Origin: Parelaphostrongylus tenuis
Lineage: Eukaryota; Nematoda; Chromadorea; Rhabditida; Metastrongylidae
Direction: 5' to 3'
DNA length: 64,000 nucleotides
NCBI GenBank assembly: GCA_019055375.1
Contig: JAHQIW010006405.1
Location: 23,417 to 87,416, forward strand
Under the pieces are notes generated by a model. The model had not been told where the DNA came from, made no database searches, and was given only the letters and a program-made list of their open reading frames with translations. The position numbers and the translations under genes were made by a program. Shown piece after piece: positions 1-24,390 of this stretch; positions within the stretch are counted from its first letter, which is position 1; the number at the start of each line of letters is the position of its first letter.

Positions 1-875
1 AGTTGAGGCCGCCTGTAAGTGCTATTTATTAAACTCAGTCTGAATGCTTTACGAAAAATGAACACAATCGGTTTGTTTAAGCGTTACTGAAAAAGCGTGG
101 TTACAAGTTTCTGGTACAACTCGCCGGTTCAGTAATGCCTCATATTCCTGAAAGCCGAATATACTATGAACTACTACAGAAGATGACTAGGGTGGGTAGA
201 ATCTGAATTATTTCGACGAGATTTACGTTCGAATTTCCTTCTTGCGTTTATAGGATCTCGATGTTTGTGACGTTGTACATTTCATTCCGTCGCCATCGGA
301 ATGTCAAAAATTTGAGTTATATCGACAGTGCGATTCAGCACTTTACACACCTCCTAACGAGCATTTTGGTATAGTTCCTATAGAGGTAAAATAGATAATT
401 TTGCAGAGATTTGAGTTTTTTTTCGAAGTTTATTCCTCATGCAGGCATTGGACCAACGTCGGCCGGTAATCGTTTGTGACAGTGGTGGACCAGCGGAGAC
501 GGTAATAGAAGATGTTACCGGCAACAAGGTGGACAACAATGAGTTTGTTCAACCAAAACACTTAAGAAATCTTGTTTGATGTCTCCAGATAGTCAAGCCG
601 ACGGGAGAATTGCTTGCCGAAGCGATGATGCACCATATCAAGAAACAAGATTGGCCGGCGCTCGACTGCGACGAGACCTACAAGAAACAAGTTAGTTTTT
701 TGAAGAGATAAAACATGGCAGTATGGCTGATAGACAAGATATCCCTTTGAGGGCCACCACTGATAGGCAGTCACAGTGTCGCAGGCAGGTGGCGTTTGAT
801 TATCTATGCATGCATGTCTGGCTGTCTGCCTGCTTTCCGACGAGACGCTACGCCGCCATTACAGTAATTGCGTGA
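1..875 (+). CDS. alg-2: ALG2-like alpha-mannosyltransferase, 3' part (partial)
   Basis: This is the C-terminal part of a GT4-family glycosyltransferase most like ALG2, which adds mannose to the lipid-linked oligosaccharide precursor on the cytosolic face of the ER. Exons read: 1-14, 82-191, 254-385, 445-528 and 589-690, with introns of 59 to 67 bp and consistent phases. Seen directly: YTPPNEHFGIVPIE in the third exon and PVIVCDSGGPAETV followed by VTG in the fourth. These are the GT4 E-x7-E donor-sugar region and the SGGP-E loop. The last exon is tentative: 777-875 (or from 789) stays in phase and stops at TGA, but its residues are not clearly ALG2-like. The 5' part lies off the window. Other GT4 enzymes are possible, but NEHFGIVPIE is characteristic of ALG2. 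Confidence 0.82.
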
Positions 876-1000
876 TGTATGACGCCGCGCAGCCTTGTAC
901 GAAACTATCCGTATGGTTAGAAAGATACAGAGAATTCATGATTATTTTGAAAGCGATTTACCACGCCCACAATATATTTTTCATGTACATGTGTCAGAAA

Positions 1001-1006
1001 AATAAA
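1001..1006 (+). promoter_or_regulatory. Poly(A) signal AATAAA for the ALG2-like gene
   Basis: A perfect AATAAA lies about 125 bp after the tentative stop at 875 and fits the 3' end of the ALG2-like transcript. From here to about 2080 I see no coding signature. That gap separates two convergent genes. Confidence 0.5.
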
Positions 1007-2079
1007 GACTTCATTGAAATGACGACCGTCAAGCAAGAAGAATGTTTTACATGAAAATTACAATGAACGCGCTTCTGTTCTGGGTCGGAAGGATCCATAA
1101 CATAAGCCCTGTCACTCTACTGACGTGACAAAAAACGGCTACTCATTTTCAATTTATTAAATTCGATAAACTTGTTATTAATCTAAATCTGTTCAGCGTG
1201 CTCGATTCGATCGCGATTTTTCGTTACGAGGTTTCTGTGCGCATATCGACGAAGCCGTCGCGCAACTGTTTCCCGATTTAACAACTATAGCATCACGAAA
1301 TCGACGTGCACTAGCTTAGCTGAGAAATTTGTTGACGACATCCGTATTTATGAATGCGTACGACTCTGCGTCGGTCTCACTTGTTGATCAGCGTCGTCGC
1401 TATCGACGTGGTTTGTCTTCGTCATCATTATGCTCTATGTAAATGTTCTGTTGGAGAAATAATCAGAAGAAGTGATAGACGACTTTACTCAACGAAATGT
1501 CTCCAGAAACACGTATGAGTGGTGCTTGAATGCGTCACTTTTTACCACTTTGCGAATTTGAAACGGGTGAGACTGATACGAAACGTATTCTAGCCTTATC
1601 TCTTTATAATATCTCACGAAACAGCACGACATATGCATGTTTTTTTTTATCACTGTAGCAAGTACCCGTATATGTGTAACGAGTTACGATTCAATTGTTG
1701 TATTGCATTTTTTGTGTAGTCTTCATTTTTTTTTGCTTTATGTTGTTTTATACATTGTCTTTGTACTGAACTTGTAGTGATGATTATGGATGTGCGACCA
1801 GTTCTAATTTGTACTTGACTCTCATTTTTAAATTTTTCTCTTGTCCTTTTGTTTTTCTGATTTGTCACACAGTGTTTCTTCAGTGTTTTCGCAGTGTCAT
1901 AAGCAACTATTGAGAAGAAACAGAAAGGTGATACTTGACTGTTTAGAAAATAAAAAACAATCTATTTTACATTCACGTGAAGGTTTTCATCGGATCTTCC
2001 AAGGTTGAAATTACGATCTATTCCATTTTCCTCGGTAGACTGGTATAAATGATAGGCGACTTTACTGCTGTTCGAGTAC

Positions 2080-2425
2080 AACCATTGAATCTGAGGTTGC
2101 ACACCATGCATATATATCTGTGCATACCTACATAAATATATGTACATTCATACGTGCGTACATACATACATACATATATACGTATGTGCACCATACACGC
2201 ACACACATATACATACATGCATACATTCATGCACACAAACATCCAGACGATGCATACAAATCCATGCGTATATATATAAGTTTAATACATATATACATAT
2301 GTGCGATCGTACATGCACTACACACGCCATACAGCACATATTCACACAGTTCGTATCACATACACGCAACACAGACACATAATCACACAGATACAAATGT
2401 ATGTATACAACATTACTTCATTGAT
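2080..2425. repeat. TA/CA-rich microsatellite, ACATAC/ATATAC type
   Basis: Imperfect short repeats of ATAC, ACAT and CACA run through this stretch, just downstream of the tubulin stop. Overlapping open frames on both strands are low-complexity by-products (strings of Tyr, Ile, His, Thr) and are not genes. Confidence 0.9.
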
Positions 2426-2454
2426 TATTGCGAAATAACATCAACAGACAGGAT

Positions 2455-2460
2455 TTTATT
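2455..2460 (-). promoter_or_regulatory. Poly(A) signal AATAAA of the beta-tubulin gene
   Basis: The forward strand reads TTTATT, which is AATAAA on the minus strand, about 33 bp after the tubulin TGA at 2496-2494. Spacing and strand fit the tubulin 3' UTR. Confidence 0.65.
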
Positions 2461-2493
2461 TGTGTTAATGAAATCGATGTCGAGTTAGATGTC

Positions 2494-15275
<12,782 letters not shown>

Positions 15276-15309
15276 TTTTCTTCAAGAAAAAGATTTCCTA
15301 TCGCAGACT
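15276..15309 (-). promoter_or_regulatory. Probable spliced-leader acceptor and 32-nt 5' UTR of beta-tubulin
   Basis: On the minus strand a T-rich tract ending TTTTTAG (AG at 15309-15308) lies 32 nt before the tubulin ATG. No upstream coding exon is needed because the ATG begins the known N-terminus. In nematodes such an acceptor near a start codon usually marks SL trans-splicing. An ordinary 5' UTR intron is the alternative. Confidence 0.4.
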
Positions 15310-16587
15310 AAAAATATACTTACTCTGAATAATTCAATAATGAACAACTCGAAAAAATTCCCAAGATGTATGCTATTAGACAATGACGTGGAATCGATGT
15401 GTAATACGTCTCACGACGTCATGGCAACCTGACGCGCAGTAGAATCTCTGATTTCGAATGATGAGGTGATAATTGCGAGAATTTCAATCTTATACTAGAC
15501 CAGGTCAGTCCACATTTATTAGTTGCGATGTCAGTGAAATAAAAAAGTATGGCAAAAAAGCGTTTCCCAGATAATAATAAAGCTAAATAAAATGTGTGAA
15601 AGTTTGCCTATTTTTTCAGTCGAGGAGTTTCAGGGTAACTTAAAATAGGCAAGGTCGATATCCGCGTTAGGTTCTTTATAAGAGATTTAAGACTGAAAAA
15701 ATGACAGTTAGAAAGAGATTCGGAGGAATTATGTCAGCAACGAAAAGCTTGTGATAGATAGCAGAAAAGTCCGTGAAAGAGCAGTTCAAAAACCATTTCT
15801 GTTCGACGAAATAGAGAGAAATATCAGCAGTAGCAAAGATATTTTTTATTGAATGATTGAAGTACAAGTAAAACCACTGAGAAAACAAAACCATTTGTTC
15901 TTATCTAATCGAATTTCTGCTTACATGCCATTCACAATCACATCCAAAAGGCTTGCAAAAATATTCATAGCACGCTCAACAATAAATAGTGATGCAACTT
16001 TAACGAATCTGCGAAGCATCTTTAATAATCGAGACCAGTTTTCTTCGACATATTCGAGAGGGTTCGTGATCGATGAGCTCCATATGATTCAAATGGTTCT
16101 ATAGTTGTCCTTCACGTCGATAGCTGCAAAGCTGTTTAGCTTTTTCATCGACGTTGTCATAGAGACAAGAAATAACAAAGCTGCCCGAGAGGGTGCAAGA
16201 ATGAAAATTATTCGTTTCAAAATGGCCATGTTTTCCCGGAAGCGATACTACGCTCACTGACAATGTATCCGGCACTGGTCCACACCACGAAGCACTGGGT
16301 CCTCTACATTTAGCACATCGGGTGCCAAAGTCAACGACCTCCTACAAAACTCCTATCACGGCTTGAATAGCAGACAAATAGTTGAACTAAAAGTTGGTTG
16401 ATGAAATTTTTTCTGATTAAGACTTCGCCAAAAATGCAGTTTACCATAGAGTTGTTGGCTTGGTCTGCTGCGAACACTTGCTAGATGACGAATATTACTA
16501 AGCAAAATCAAGAAAATGAAATAGAAGTCAAATTTGTGAAATTTTTTTTGGAAAGTGAAGAAGCACCTACACTCAATAGGCATAGTG
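15310..16587. other. Upstream region of beta-tubulin; nothing recognised
   Basis: The region probably contains the tubulin promoter. I cannot point to a TATA box or other core element with confidence. Open frames at 15676-15894, 15853-16104 and 16356-16598 lack homology signatures and splice context. Confidence 0.5.
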
Positions 16588-17105
16588 TACAATGACACTG
16601 GTCCATCACCTTTCAGTCGATGGATCTCGGCAGGTCATCACCACATACGCTCCCTCCTTGCTGCAATGTAGGGCTTAATGCGGGGAGGGGGTTACTGACG
16701 AGGAGGCCGAAACCTCCGAAACACCGGTGTATGGCCCTGGCGTACCAACCTCGTTTAGGCTAAAAACATTCTTTTTTTTTGGAATTATTTTGAACGTTTA
16801 TTACGAGGTCTTAAAAACAGTCGAACATATGGATTTATTTTGGTCTACCAGCCGAAATCCATCGGCTGAAAGTGGTGATGGACCAGTGTCATTGTACACT
16901 ATGCCATCACCACATACGCCTCCCTCCTTGCCGCAATGCAGGGCTTAATGTAGGGCGGGGGTCACTGACGAGAAGGTCGAAACCTCCGAAACACCGGTGT
17001 ATGGCCCTGGCGTACCAACCTCGTTTAGGCTAAAAACATGCTTTTTCTTGGAATTATCTTGAATGTTTATTACGAGGCTTTAAAAACAGTCAATTTTATG
17101 GAACA
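16588..17105 (+). repeat. GC-rich dispersed repeat, two direct copies
   Basis: Two adjacent units share GGTCCATCACC/GATGGACCAG ends, CTCCCTCCTTGC, GCAGGGCTTAATG, a near-palindromic core (GAAACCTCCGAAACACCGG) and the distal string GTACCAACCTCGTTTAGG, followed by T-rich sequence and TTTATTACGAGG. The first unit spans about 16588-16830 and the second about 16865-17105. No coding capacity is seen. It is a non-autonomous dispersed repeat, with further copies at 18.5-19.0 kb. Confidence 0.75.
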
Positions 17106-18495
17106 GACAAAGAGTTTGCGACTCTAGCACATGAAAATGTGCTGGTTTAGCTAGTTTGTTCTCTGAAGTTCCGAGGTAAGTATAGCTGTGGTTTCCTCAG
17201 GTCGTCACCCACATTGGAGCACACGCCGGTCCTTGTGGATCAGCGGGAGATTACCACCCTGTGATTAGTAGTAACGAAGATGGCGGTCAGCCCTGGTCCG
17301 GTTTACTCTTAGCTGGGCTTTCCGAGTGGAAATGTCGAACTCCTTTGCAACTAAGTGGCCCTGCTAAAATGTTGAAACCCCCCTTCCCCCTCTATACTAT
17401 ACACCTCTCAAGAACACCTCTCAGCCACGATGGAGCGGTAAATCATTTGGGAGGCTTGTCGTTCATTGCTGTTATTCATTCTCGGTGGCATCGCGTCGCT
17501 CACCAGGGCGCACTCATCCGAGTCGAGCGTCCACAGCAGTTGTTCTAGAGGTGTTGGTCTACGTAGCCGTCGCAATTGATGAATGGAGACCTCGCCATCA
17601 AACCACTCTCAACAAGCTTTCTCATTGACCTACGATCTTATCACAACGAAAAACTCTTCACAGGTGTCAAATTCAGTGTAAATTTATAAAACGTATCTGC
17701 GCCTTTTCATTGACCCGACTCTCTGCGCTTCACACTTGCCTCATTAGCAATGGTCACTTACCTACGAAATGATTTTGTTCGAAAGGAGGCTTTGTGGGAA
17801 CGATCAAGTAAGAAATTGAAAATTTATGTGTAGCGAAAGATACCACTTCAAACGAGAGTGGCAAACTATTGCTCTCGCTTCGTTGTCAAAGTCTCAAACA
17901 CTGAGATGGTTATTAGTCCAGTAGATGAAGTGTACTCATTCGAATCACCAAAAAGGAAAAAAAAAGGGGGGGGGTGAACATACAAGTTCCGGAAATACTC
18001 TGACTTTCGATCTCTTCAAAGTTCGCTTTTTAATGTCCAAAACCCTACGAAATAATATTTCTTCTGCCTTAGGAATCAATCGACTCAATATTTGAATGGT
18101 CCCTATTATGCAGAAATGTGCAGATTTAAGGCCATTTCTATAGAATATCTATATTGCTATCCGCGCAGGATTTCTTCCAGCTTCTTTCCAAAGTCTTCAA
18201 AAACGTGTTGGACCATCCTCAGACCGTCATCACTTGTCTGCTAATGACTATGGTGTTGTTTGAATGGAAGTGATTCTTGGCACTGATGATTTACTCTTAC
18301 TTGGCTTCCCAGAGCAATTGTTTAGATGCATTTTTTAGCTTTATAACTAGGGTAAACTTGTAGTCGAAATCTACGGAATTCAGCGCTAACGATCCACCTA
18401 GTACTGTAACCCCAGGACTCCGGAATGAACACTCCCCTATTGACGAAAATAAGTCGAAATTCACGTCGTCACATTACACATTGAATTCAATAGTA
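17106..18495. other. No gene recognised
   Basis: The interval 17160-17640 is moderately GC-rich and open in one frame at 17261-17548 (for example CRTPLQLSGPAKM), but it has no start context, splice sites or known motif. It may be an uncharacterised repeat. The rest is AT-rich without features. Confidence 0.4.
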
Positions 18496-18499
18496 TTAA

Positions 18500-18990
18500 A
18501 TAAGATCGACTGTTTTGAAACCTCGCAATAAACATTCAAAATAATTCCAAAAAAAGAAAGAATGTCTAAATCCTAAACGAGGTTGGTGCGCCAGGGTCAT
18601 ACACCGGTGTTGCGGAGGTTTCGGCCTCCTCGTCGGTGACCCTCGCCCCACATTAAGCCCTGCATTGTAGCAAGGAGGGAGGCGTATCTGGTGATGGCAT
18701 GGTGTACAATGACACCGGTCCATCACCACTTTTTCAGTCGATCGGTTTTGGCTGTTAGATCGAAATTGATCCATAAGATCGACTGTTTTAAAACCTCACA
18801 ATAAACATTCAAAATAAATCCAAAAAAAACCACATTCACCACATACGCCTCTCTCCTTGCTACAATGCAGGGCTTAATGTGGGGCGGGGGTCACTGATGA
18901 GGAGGCCGAAACCTCCGAAACACCGTTGTATGACCCTGGCGTACCAACCTCCTTTATGCTTTAGACATTCTTTTTTTTTGAAGTATTAAG
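18500..18990. repeat. GC-rich dispersed repeat, inverted pair
   Basis: A minus-strand unit (about 18500-18775) is followed by a plus-strand unit (about 18835-18990). Both carry the core seen at 16.6-17.1 kb, including GCAGGGCTTAATG, CACCGGTG and GTACCAACCTC. The string AAACATTCAAAATAA occurs at the start of the minus unit and again at 18797-18820, which suggests nested insertion or duplication. Confidence 0.75.
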
Positions 18991-19984
18991 TAGTACGACA
19001 ATCAGTGAGAAGAAGTTCTAGTTTCAGATTGTGTAGAGCAACTTTGTCATTGAAGCACGAATGTTATGGGTACTAAAGGGGTTCACTCTGTACGTGAGAT
19101 TTGAAAGGATCTGCGTACTGGTTTTCTAGCATCAACAATTGATTGCTTGATGTACTAGCGTGAATTCTGTCTCCCAAGTTCTAGGGATCATGCATAATTT
19201 TCTGCTAATACTCCTATGCTCTTCAACCATATCTTCTCTTTCTCATGTATGTAAGAAATCCCTTCTTCCACTAAGTGATCATTCTGCGGTCAGCCATCAA
19301 ACGAAGTTTTTTCTATTCAGCAAGCAAATTTGCGGTGCTTAGTTTTTAGTTCTGATGTTCCCTCATTTCATACCATCCCCATGGGCAAAGATACCGATTG
19401 AAAAAGGAACACCAGCAAATGCTTTGTCAGAAATGTTACCAATTTTGCGTGTGGTGGTAGGTTGTCGATCACTGGCTATACTCGCCTTCGGGTGCAGTCA
19501 TGTAAGAGGTTCTCCTTGAAGCGTTTCTATTCACAAAATCTGTGCAAAAACTAGCACAGATTTACAAACTCGTGTGTAATACGACGCTACAATTCATGGC
19601 GAAAAAAACGAGGAATCAAACCTTCGAGAGAACATGCACCAAGCCATAGTGGCGGTATCGCAGAGAGTATGCGGTGCACCCACTACATGGACGGTGTTCC
19701 TCCCAAATTTGTACCACCTTCCCGACATGTGTGCTCGCGGAAGGAAGCAATAGAGCACGAGGCGGACGATGACTCGCAGGGTCCCCTGGCATCGTTCCTG
19801 CATAAGATTCAGTTGGGTAAGACCGATGAAATGTCAAAACTAGCTGTGGAATGGAATCAGAACACCGAATATGTAAGTGCCAGACCAGGTCTAGGAATTT
19901 CTCGTTAAAAACCTTGACATTATTCAAATATTTGCTCTCGGTATCTTCTTCTGTTTAGCCGCTCCGAGGTGTTATTGATATCAT

Positions 19985-22075
19985 TTATTGAATATCAGCC
20001 AAACATATAACAATACAGTTAATAATGCAGCACGAATATTACAACAGTCGTGGTGGCTAACGTTTCGACAAGGTTTTGCCATCCTCAGAGCCTGGAAAGG
20101 TCAAATTGATTCGCAAATTATTAAATTAAAGGCCTTCATAACCCTAGCAAAAAATGTAAGAGAAAAATTTTGGGGTCGCATAGAAAAACTTCTTTTCAAA
20201 AAAACTCACCGCTTAGATGTTTTAGGTCTTTCAATTAATCATTGAAGATCTGCCACTTGGAGTCTGTGCTAATGTAAGACTTTGCCTGGCTCAGGTCGGG
20301 AACATTAGCCTGAGATATGGTGCTAGGTCACGCGTTTATTACGAGGCATTCTTCTTTGCGATTCATTTTTGGAGCCTTTGCTATGTATCCAAAAGGATTC
20401 CAAAGTTTTACACGTAGACGTTTTCGATTCCTTTGCAAGGACCGTGAATATTAGCATCAAAAATTTCATCCTGGGATTTATTGCAAAGTGTTCCAGCCGA
20501 ATTCTCCGACTAGTGAAAGAGACCCTGTCCATTAAGACGAAAAGATCGTCTTAGCTAGGACAACAATTATTTTCCTCCGTCGCTGTCTAAAACACCGAAT
20601 CGTTCCCAACTTCATCAGGCGAAAACGACTTCACGAGCTATGCCGGCGACCAGAAGACGATCAACGAGTATTGAGCATCGAATTAAGACTCCTACGAGAA
20701 GCACTTCGATTCAAACAAGATCTAATGTATTCTCATTTAAAGAAGTGTGAGTCGAAAGAATTTTATTGTGTTCATATTTAGAGGATCGCCTTTGGAGGAG
20801 AATCAAGGGTGGGTCAATTTTGATTTGCGAATCTATTAGGTCAAATGCTAAAGTAACCTTATGCAGAAAATTTGAAAAACTTTTAACAATTCGCATAGGC
20901 AAACTTCAACAAACACTATAACACCGTTAACGAAAGCCCTAAGAGTCTAACTAACATCAATAATGTGCCGGAAACATCAAGGGTCACCGTGTTAGGAGGC
21001 ATGACTCTCCCCGATAATGCGCGCTCGCTCTTAGAAATGGGCCCAAGTTTCTCACCAGCGCAATCCATTTCTAAGGAAACCCTGTGTAGTATCGCGTGCA
21101 ATTTGCAAGACCTTCAAGATCGGCTCCGCTATAAAGCTAGACTAGAACCACCCAATAGGCGCGAACAGCAGGAAAATGTAGGGGCATTGCCAACACCGCC
21201 TTTCCTCGAGCGTTCTTTAGACAACAAGGCCCTAATAAAGAAGTGGATAGCAATTCTCGCATATTTTCGGACAAAACTCTTAGAATCTTAATCACTATCG
21301 CGCAAAAAAGTTTAGCTCCAGCCTAACATCAACGCAGAAAAACGGTGTACGACAGATTCGGGAGCTAATAAAGTCCAAAATCATTCGACTATCAGTTAGT
21401 GATAAGGGAGGAGAGTTCGTGGTGATTTCCCATAAGTTGGATGTTGAGATAACGAAAAAAACACCTAGAGGACACTACACTCTATCGTCCATCATCCAAT
21501 AAGGAATCTCAAAAGCACTATCGAAAGTTGAATAGTGATCTGGGTAAAAATAGCAAGTTCGGCTGGTTTAAAATCTTCCGTTATTTCTCAACTAACCTTA
21601 ATCCACCATCATGCTCCGTCTTGTACTTACTTATTAAGACTCATAAGTTGAAATGTACTGATGATCTTGAGTCTACTGATCCACCAAAATTCAAAGTTAG
21701 ACCCATAATCAGCTAGCGTAGACGAGCCAACGGATAGAATAACGTGGTTTTTAAACTTAACACTAGTCCAACTACTAAAACACATTACCAGTCCATCTTA
21801 CCAATACCCAAATGTTCTTGGATCGTTTACGTAACGCGTCTCCCAACATCGCGTACGTAATGGAATCGCTCGACGTAACCGCTCTTTATACAAACGTGTC
21901 GAATGAGTCCGCAATGCGAGCCATATGCGAGCTTCTCACGAAGCACGAACGAACTACGAACATGTATGGCTTCTCCATTCGGCAGGTCATGGCTCTTTTT
22001 AAAAGAGTGCCCAAGCTCTATTCGACTTTATCGAGCACCCTTGAAAGTGATTGAATGTCTGACCAAACGAATTCC
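19985..22075 (+). mobile_element. Degenerate Penelope-like element with an inverted C-terminal piece
   Basis: Plus-strand fragments in shifting frames recall the amino half and RT fingers/palm of Penelope-like elements: HRIVPNFIRRKRL near 20590; TVLGGMTLPDNARSLLEMGP at 20985-21050; SDKGGEFVVISHK at 21395-21440; LLIKTHKL with KFKVRPIIS at 21630-21715; and MESLDVTALYTNVSN at 21855-21905. Stops and frameshifts abound. Just upstream, the minus strand at about 20340-20450 encodes KTLESFWIHSKG, the C-terminal tail of the same class. The string GGCTAACGTTTCGAC at about 20048 resembles the terminal motif of the 5.4 and 6.8 kb copies. The result is a dead, rearranged insertion with opposed pieces. Confidence 0.72.
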
Positions 22076-22099
22076 TTTCATTTGACCGCCTTTAGCGGT

Positions 22100-22445
22100 G
22101 GTACGATGTTCTAATATACCGGTGAGAAAAGCAGGCAGACAATTACACATGCATAAAAGGACATGAAGTTTTCACCTGCTTGACTGCCGCGCAAGCCACG
22201 GCGTGACGCCGCTGCCTATTGACGTTGGTCCTCAAAGGGCTAAAAAATGGGTTTTAAAGCACCAACGCAGAAGAATGGGCACTATATTGTCCATGCAGTG
22301 GCGAATGAGTTGATGCATTACAGCCTGTCGGACTGTTGGCAGAGAGGTCTGCCAAAGAGGAAAGAATGTAATAAGTCTTCCCGGGTGATTCACAAAATCA
22401 TCTATTACTCGTCCCGGGTCAGACCCCCAGATGTATAGTTCAGAT
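22100..22445. repeat. Possible dispersed repeat of unknown class
   Basis: The segment has imperfect inverted words (GCAGGCAGACA against GCTTGACTGCC; CCCGGGTGATT against TCGTCCCGGGTC). Its base composition differs from its flanks. The only open frame, 22247-22438, has no motif. Calling it a repeat is inference. Confidence 0.3.
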
Positions 22446-22539
22446 CACAAAGACGAACAAGACTTACTGTTTGTGTTGAAGCAGTCGTGATTTGGAAAGA
22501 CAGGTCACTCAATTCAATTCAAATTATCGCTCCCTAATA

Positions 22540-22751
22540 GGCTTAGATAGTTGATTGGATGCATATCTGGCTTTCACAGCGATTCGCAGTAGCATACTGA
22601 TGTATCAAATCAGTGCTGCTTATTCTCTTGGACAGGTCTGATACCATTTCACCAGCCTTAGAGGGATTGAAGGCTTCTCTGTGAGCGCGATCGAACCAGC
22701 GACTAATCGATGGTCGCTAATCACCTTTATCCACTGCGCCACGCGCGCTCG
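22540..22751 (-). mobile_element. tRNA-derived SINE, family A (truncated)
   Basis: On the minus strand the head reads GCGCGCGTGGCGCAGTGG (A-box) and then GGTTCGATCGCGC (B-box). The body then contains GACAGGTCTGATACC-like and ATGCATCCAATCA-like words. The 3' tail with TTATCC repeats is missing. About 210 bp of the usual 300 remain. Confidence 0.75.
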
Positions 22752-24081
22752 TCATTCATTTTCGATCTCGGAGGGCATATTCTTTGACAATGTACCTTAA
22801 AGTTTGTAATATATAAATATAGCTTGTTTATGAACGTGTGTAACCTCAATTGTTATTGCACCTAAACGACTAAAATGAGAAACACTTGCAACTATGCCTA
22901 TACAATTTTTTTAATAACTTTTCAAAATTATTCCGCATTAGCTTTGTCTTAGACGTCGAATTTTTGCAAGAGCTTTTCTAAAGCAAACACTACTGCATTA
23001 CGAAAATTTTCCTTCTCCCAACACATAGTGTGCTCACTATTATGTTAGTGGCTATACGGTATTAATCCGTCCAGGGCCCATAGCGCGACGTTGGAGTTGA
23101 GCCCTTTAATTCTTGGTCTCCGCGGAGACGGTCTTATGATCTCCTTTTGATCTAGGAGTGCGGTGGCGTGGATTTTAGCCGGATTTTATTAGGATATTTA
23201 TCTTTATTCTGGTAGATTGATGTCGGATATTGTCTGGAATAGTGCCGTGTAGACTATGTAGCAGTTCCTTCGTTGTTTGATACCTATAGAAACTGTTTAA
23301 AGAGGAGATTTTCAACGAATGTTTGGTTTAAACTCTCATCAAGCTGCTTTCTCATTGGCAGATGGTTTATATGAATCATTTAATTTTGACTACTTCACAT
23401 ATGACAAGCTTTTTTCTACGGCATTCGACGACGATCGCAGCTGATCGCTCGCTCGTTCGTTCGTTCGTTGAAGAGAATAAAATTTATTTGTTCAGCGAAT
23501 TTTTCTTCTTTCGCCTATTTTTTTTTCTGAACAAAAATTTGGCCGAATAAATTTTTTTAACCAATATCGTGCTGTCGTTTTAACCAAAAACATCGGTGAT
23601 AATGTCAAGGTAGAGGGAAAATCGAGATTTTTAAATCAATTTTTTGTTTGTTTGTTTATTTTTACTCAGTAAACACATGTTTTTATTTTGGTGTCTCTAG
23701 AAAGAAAAAGCTAAGGTCCCTTATCCCATAAATTCACCTTGAAAACATTTTGAACAGAACAAAAATCTCGATAATTTTGAATACCAATCTCTGACGGGCT
23801 AGATCTTTTTCATTTTTCGCTTGTTTATTAATTTTTTTCCGTAGAAATTTGTTCATAATGTTGTTTTCATTTCCGTGTGCTTACGATTTCTCCCGAAATT
23901 CCGTCTACCATTTTGCTCTTCATATTTGAACTTTCCGTTTTTTTCATTTTGGTTAGGTACTTTTTTCTTGAAGAAGCATTTCGATACAGAAAAGCGCGCG
24001 TATTTGTTCGTTTTCTTTTTTACAAAGCTCTCATCTATAGAATTTTAGGGCAACTGATAACAATTGTTTGAAAATCTTCTG

Positions 24082-24390
24082 TTAACTCTTTCGGAACCGT
24101 GGACCCACCTCCTTTGCGTCTTCTAACCTCTAGCGTGGGAACGCATAGAATCCACTAACGTATGAGTTCAATTGTATTATTGTTGCTAGCTTCCTAAGTT
24201 TGCTACATGCAAATGATTTATTTTGTTATAAGTGGAAAAATAACAATTGAAAGCAGACACTAATTCATTCAGTGCGTTCCCACGCCGAGAGTTGGAGGTG
24301 TTGGGGTGGCTTAGCACACCATCCTGCGTTGCCACGCCGGGCTAGAGATGCAGAGGAGGTGGGTCCACGGTACCGAAGGGGCTAAGGCAT
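24082..24390. mobile_element. Fold-back / MITE-like element of about 305 bp
   Basis: The left end, CGGAACCGTGGACCCACCTCC, is the inverted copy of the right end, GGAGGTGGGTCCACGGTACCG. Pairing continues inward through CTAACCTCTAGCGTGGGAACGCA and its partner. The arms are about 60-70 bp around an AT-rich centre. No open frame is present. Target-site duplications could not be fixed. Confidence 0.7.

Noticed and set aside
15..90. Apparent frameshift at the start of the ALG2-like gene
   Set aside because: It came from using an acceptor at 38. An intron at 15-81 (GTAAGT to TTTAAG) joins VEAA to SLLKKRGYKFLVQLAG in frame, so no break is needed.
2018..2488. Several overlapping open frames on both strands next to the tubulin 3' end
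   Set aside because: They translate a TA/CA microsatellite into Tyr/Ile/His/Thr strings and have no gene context.
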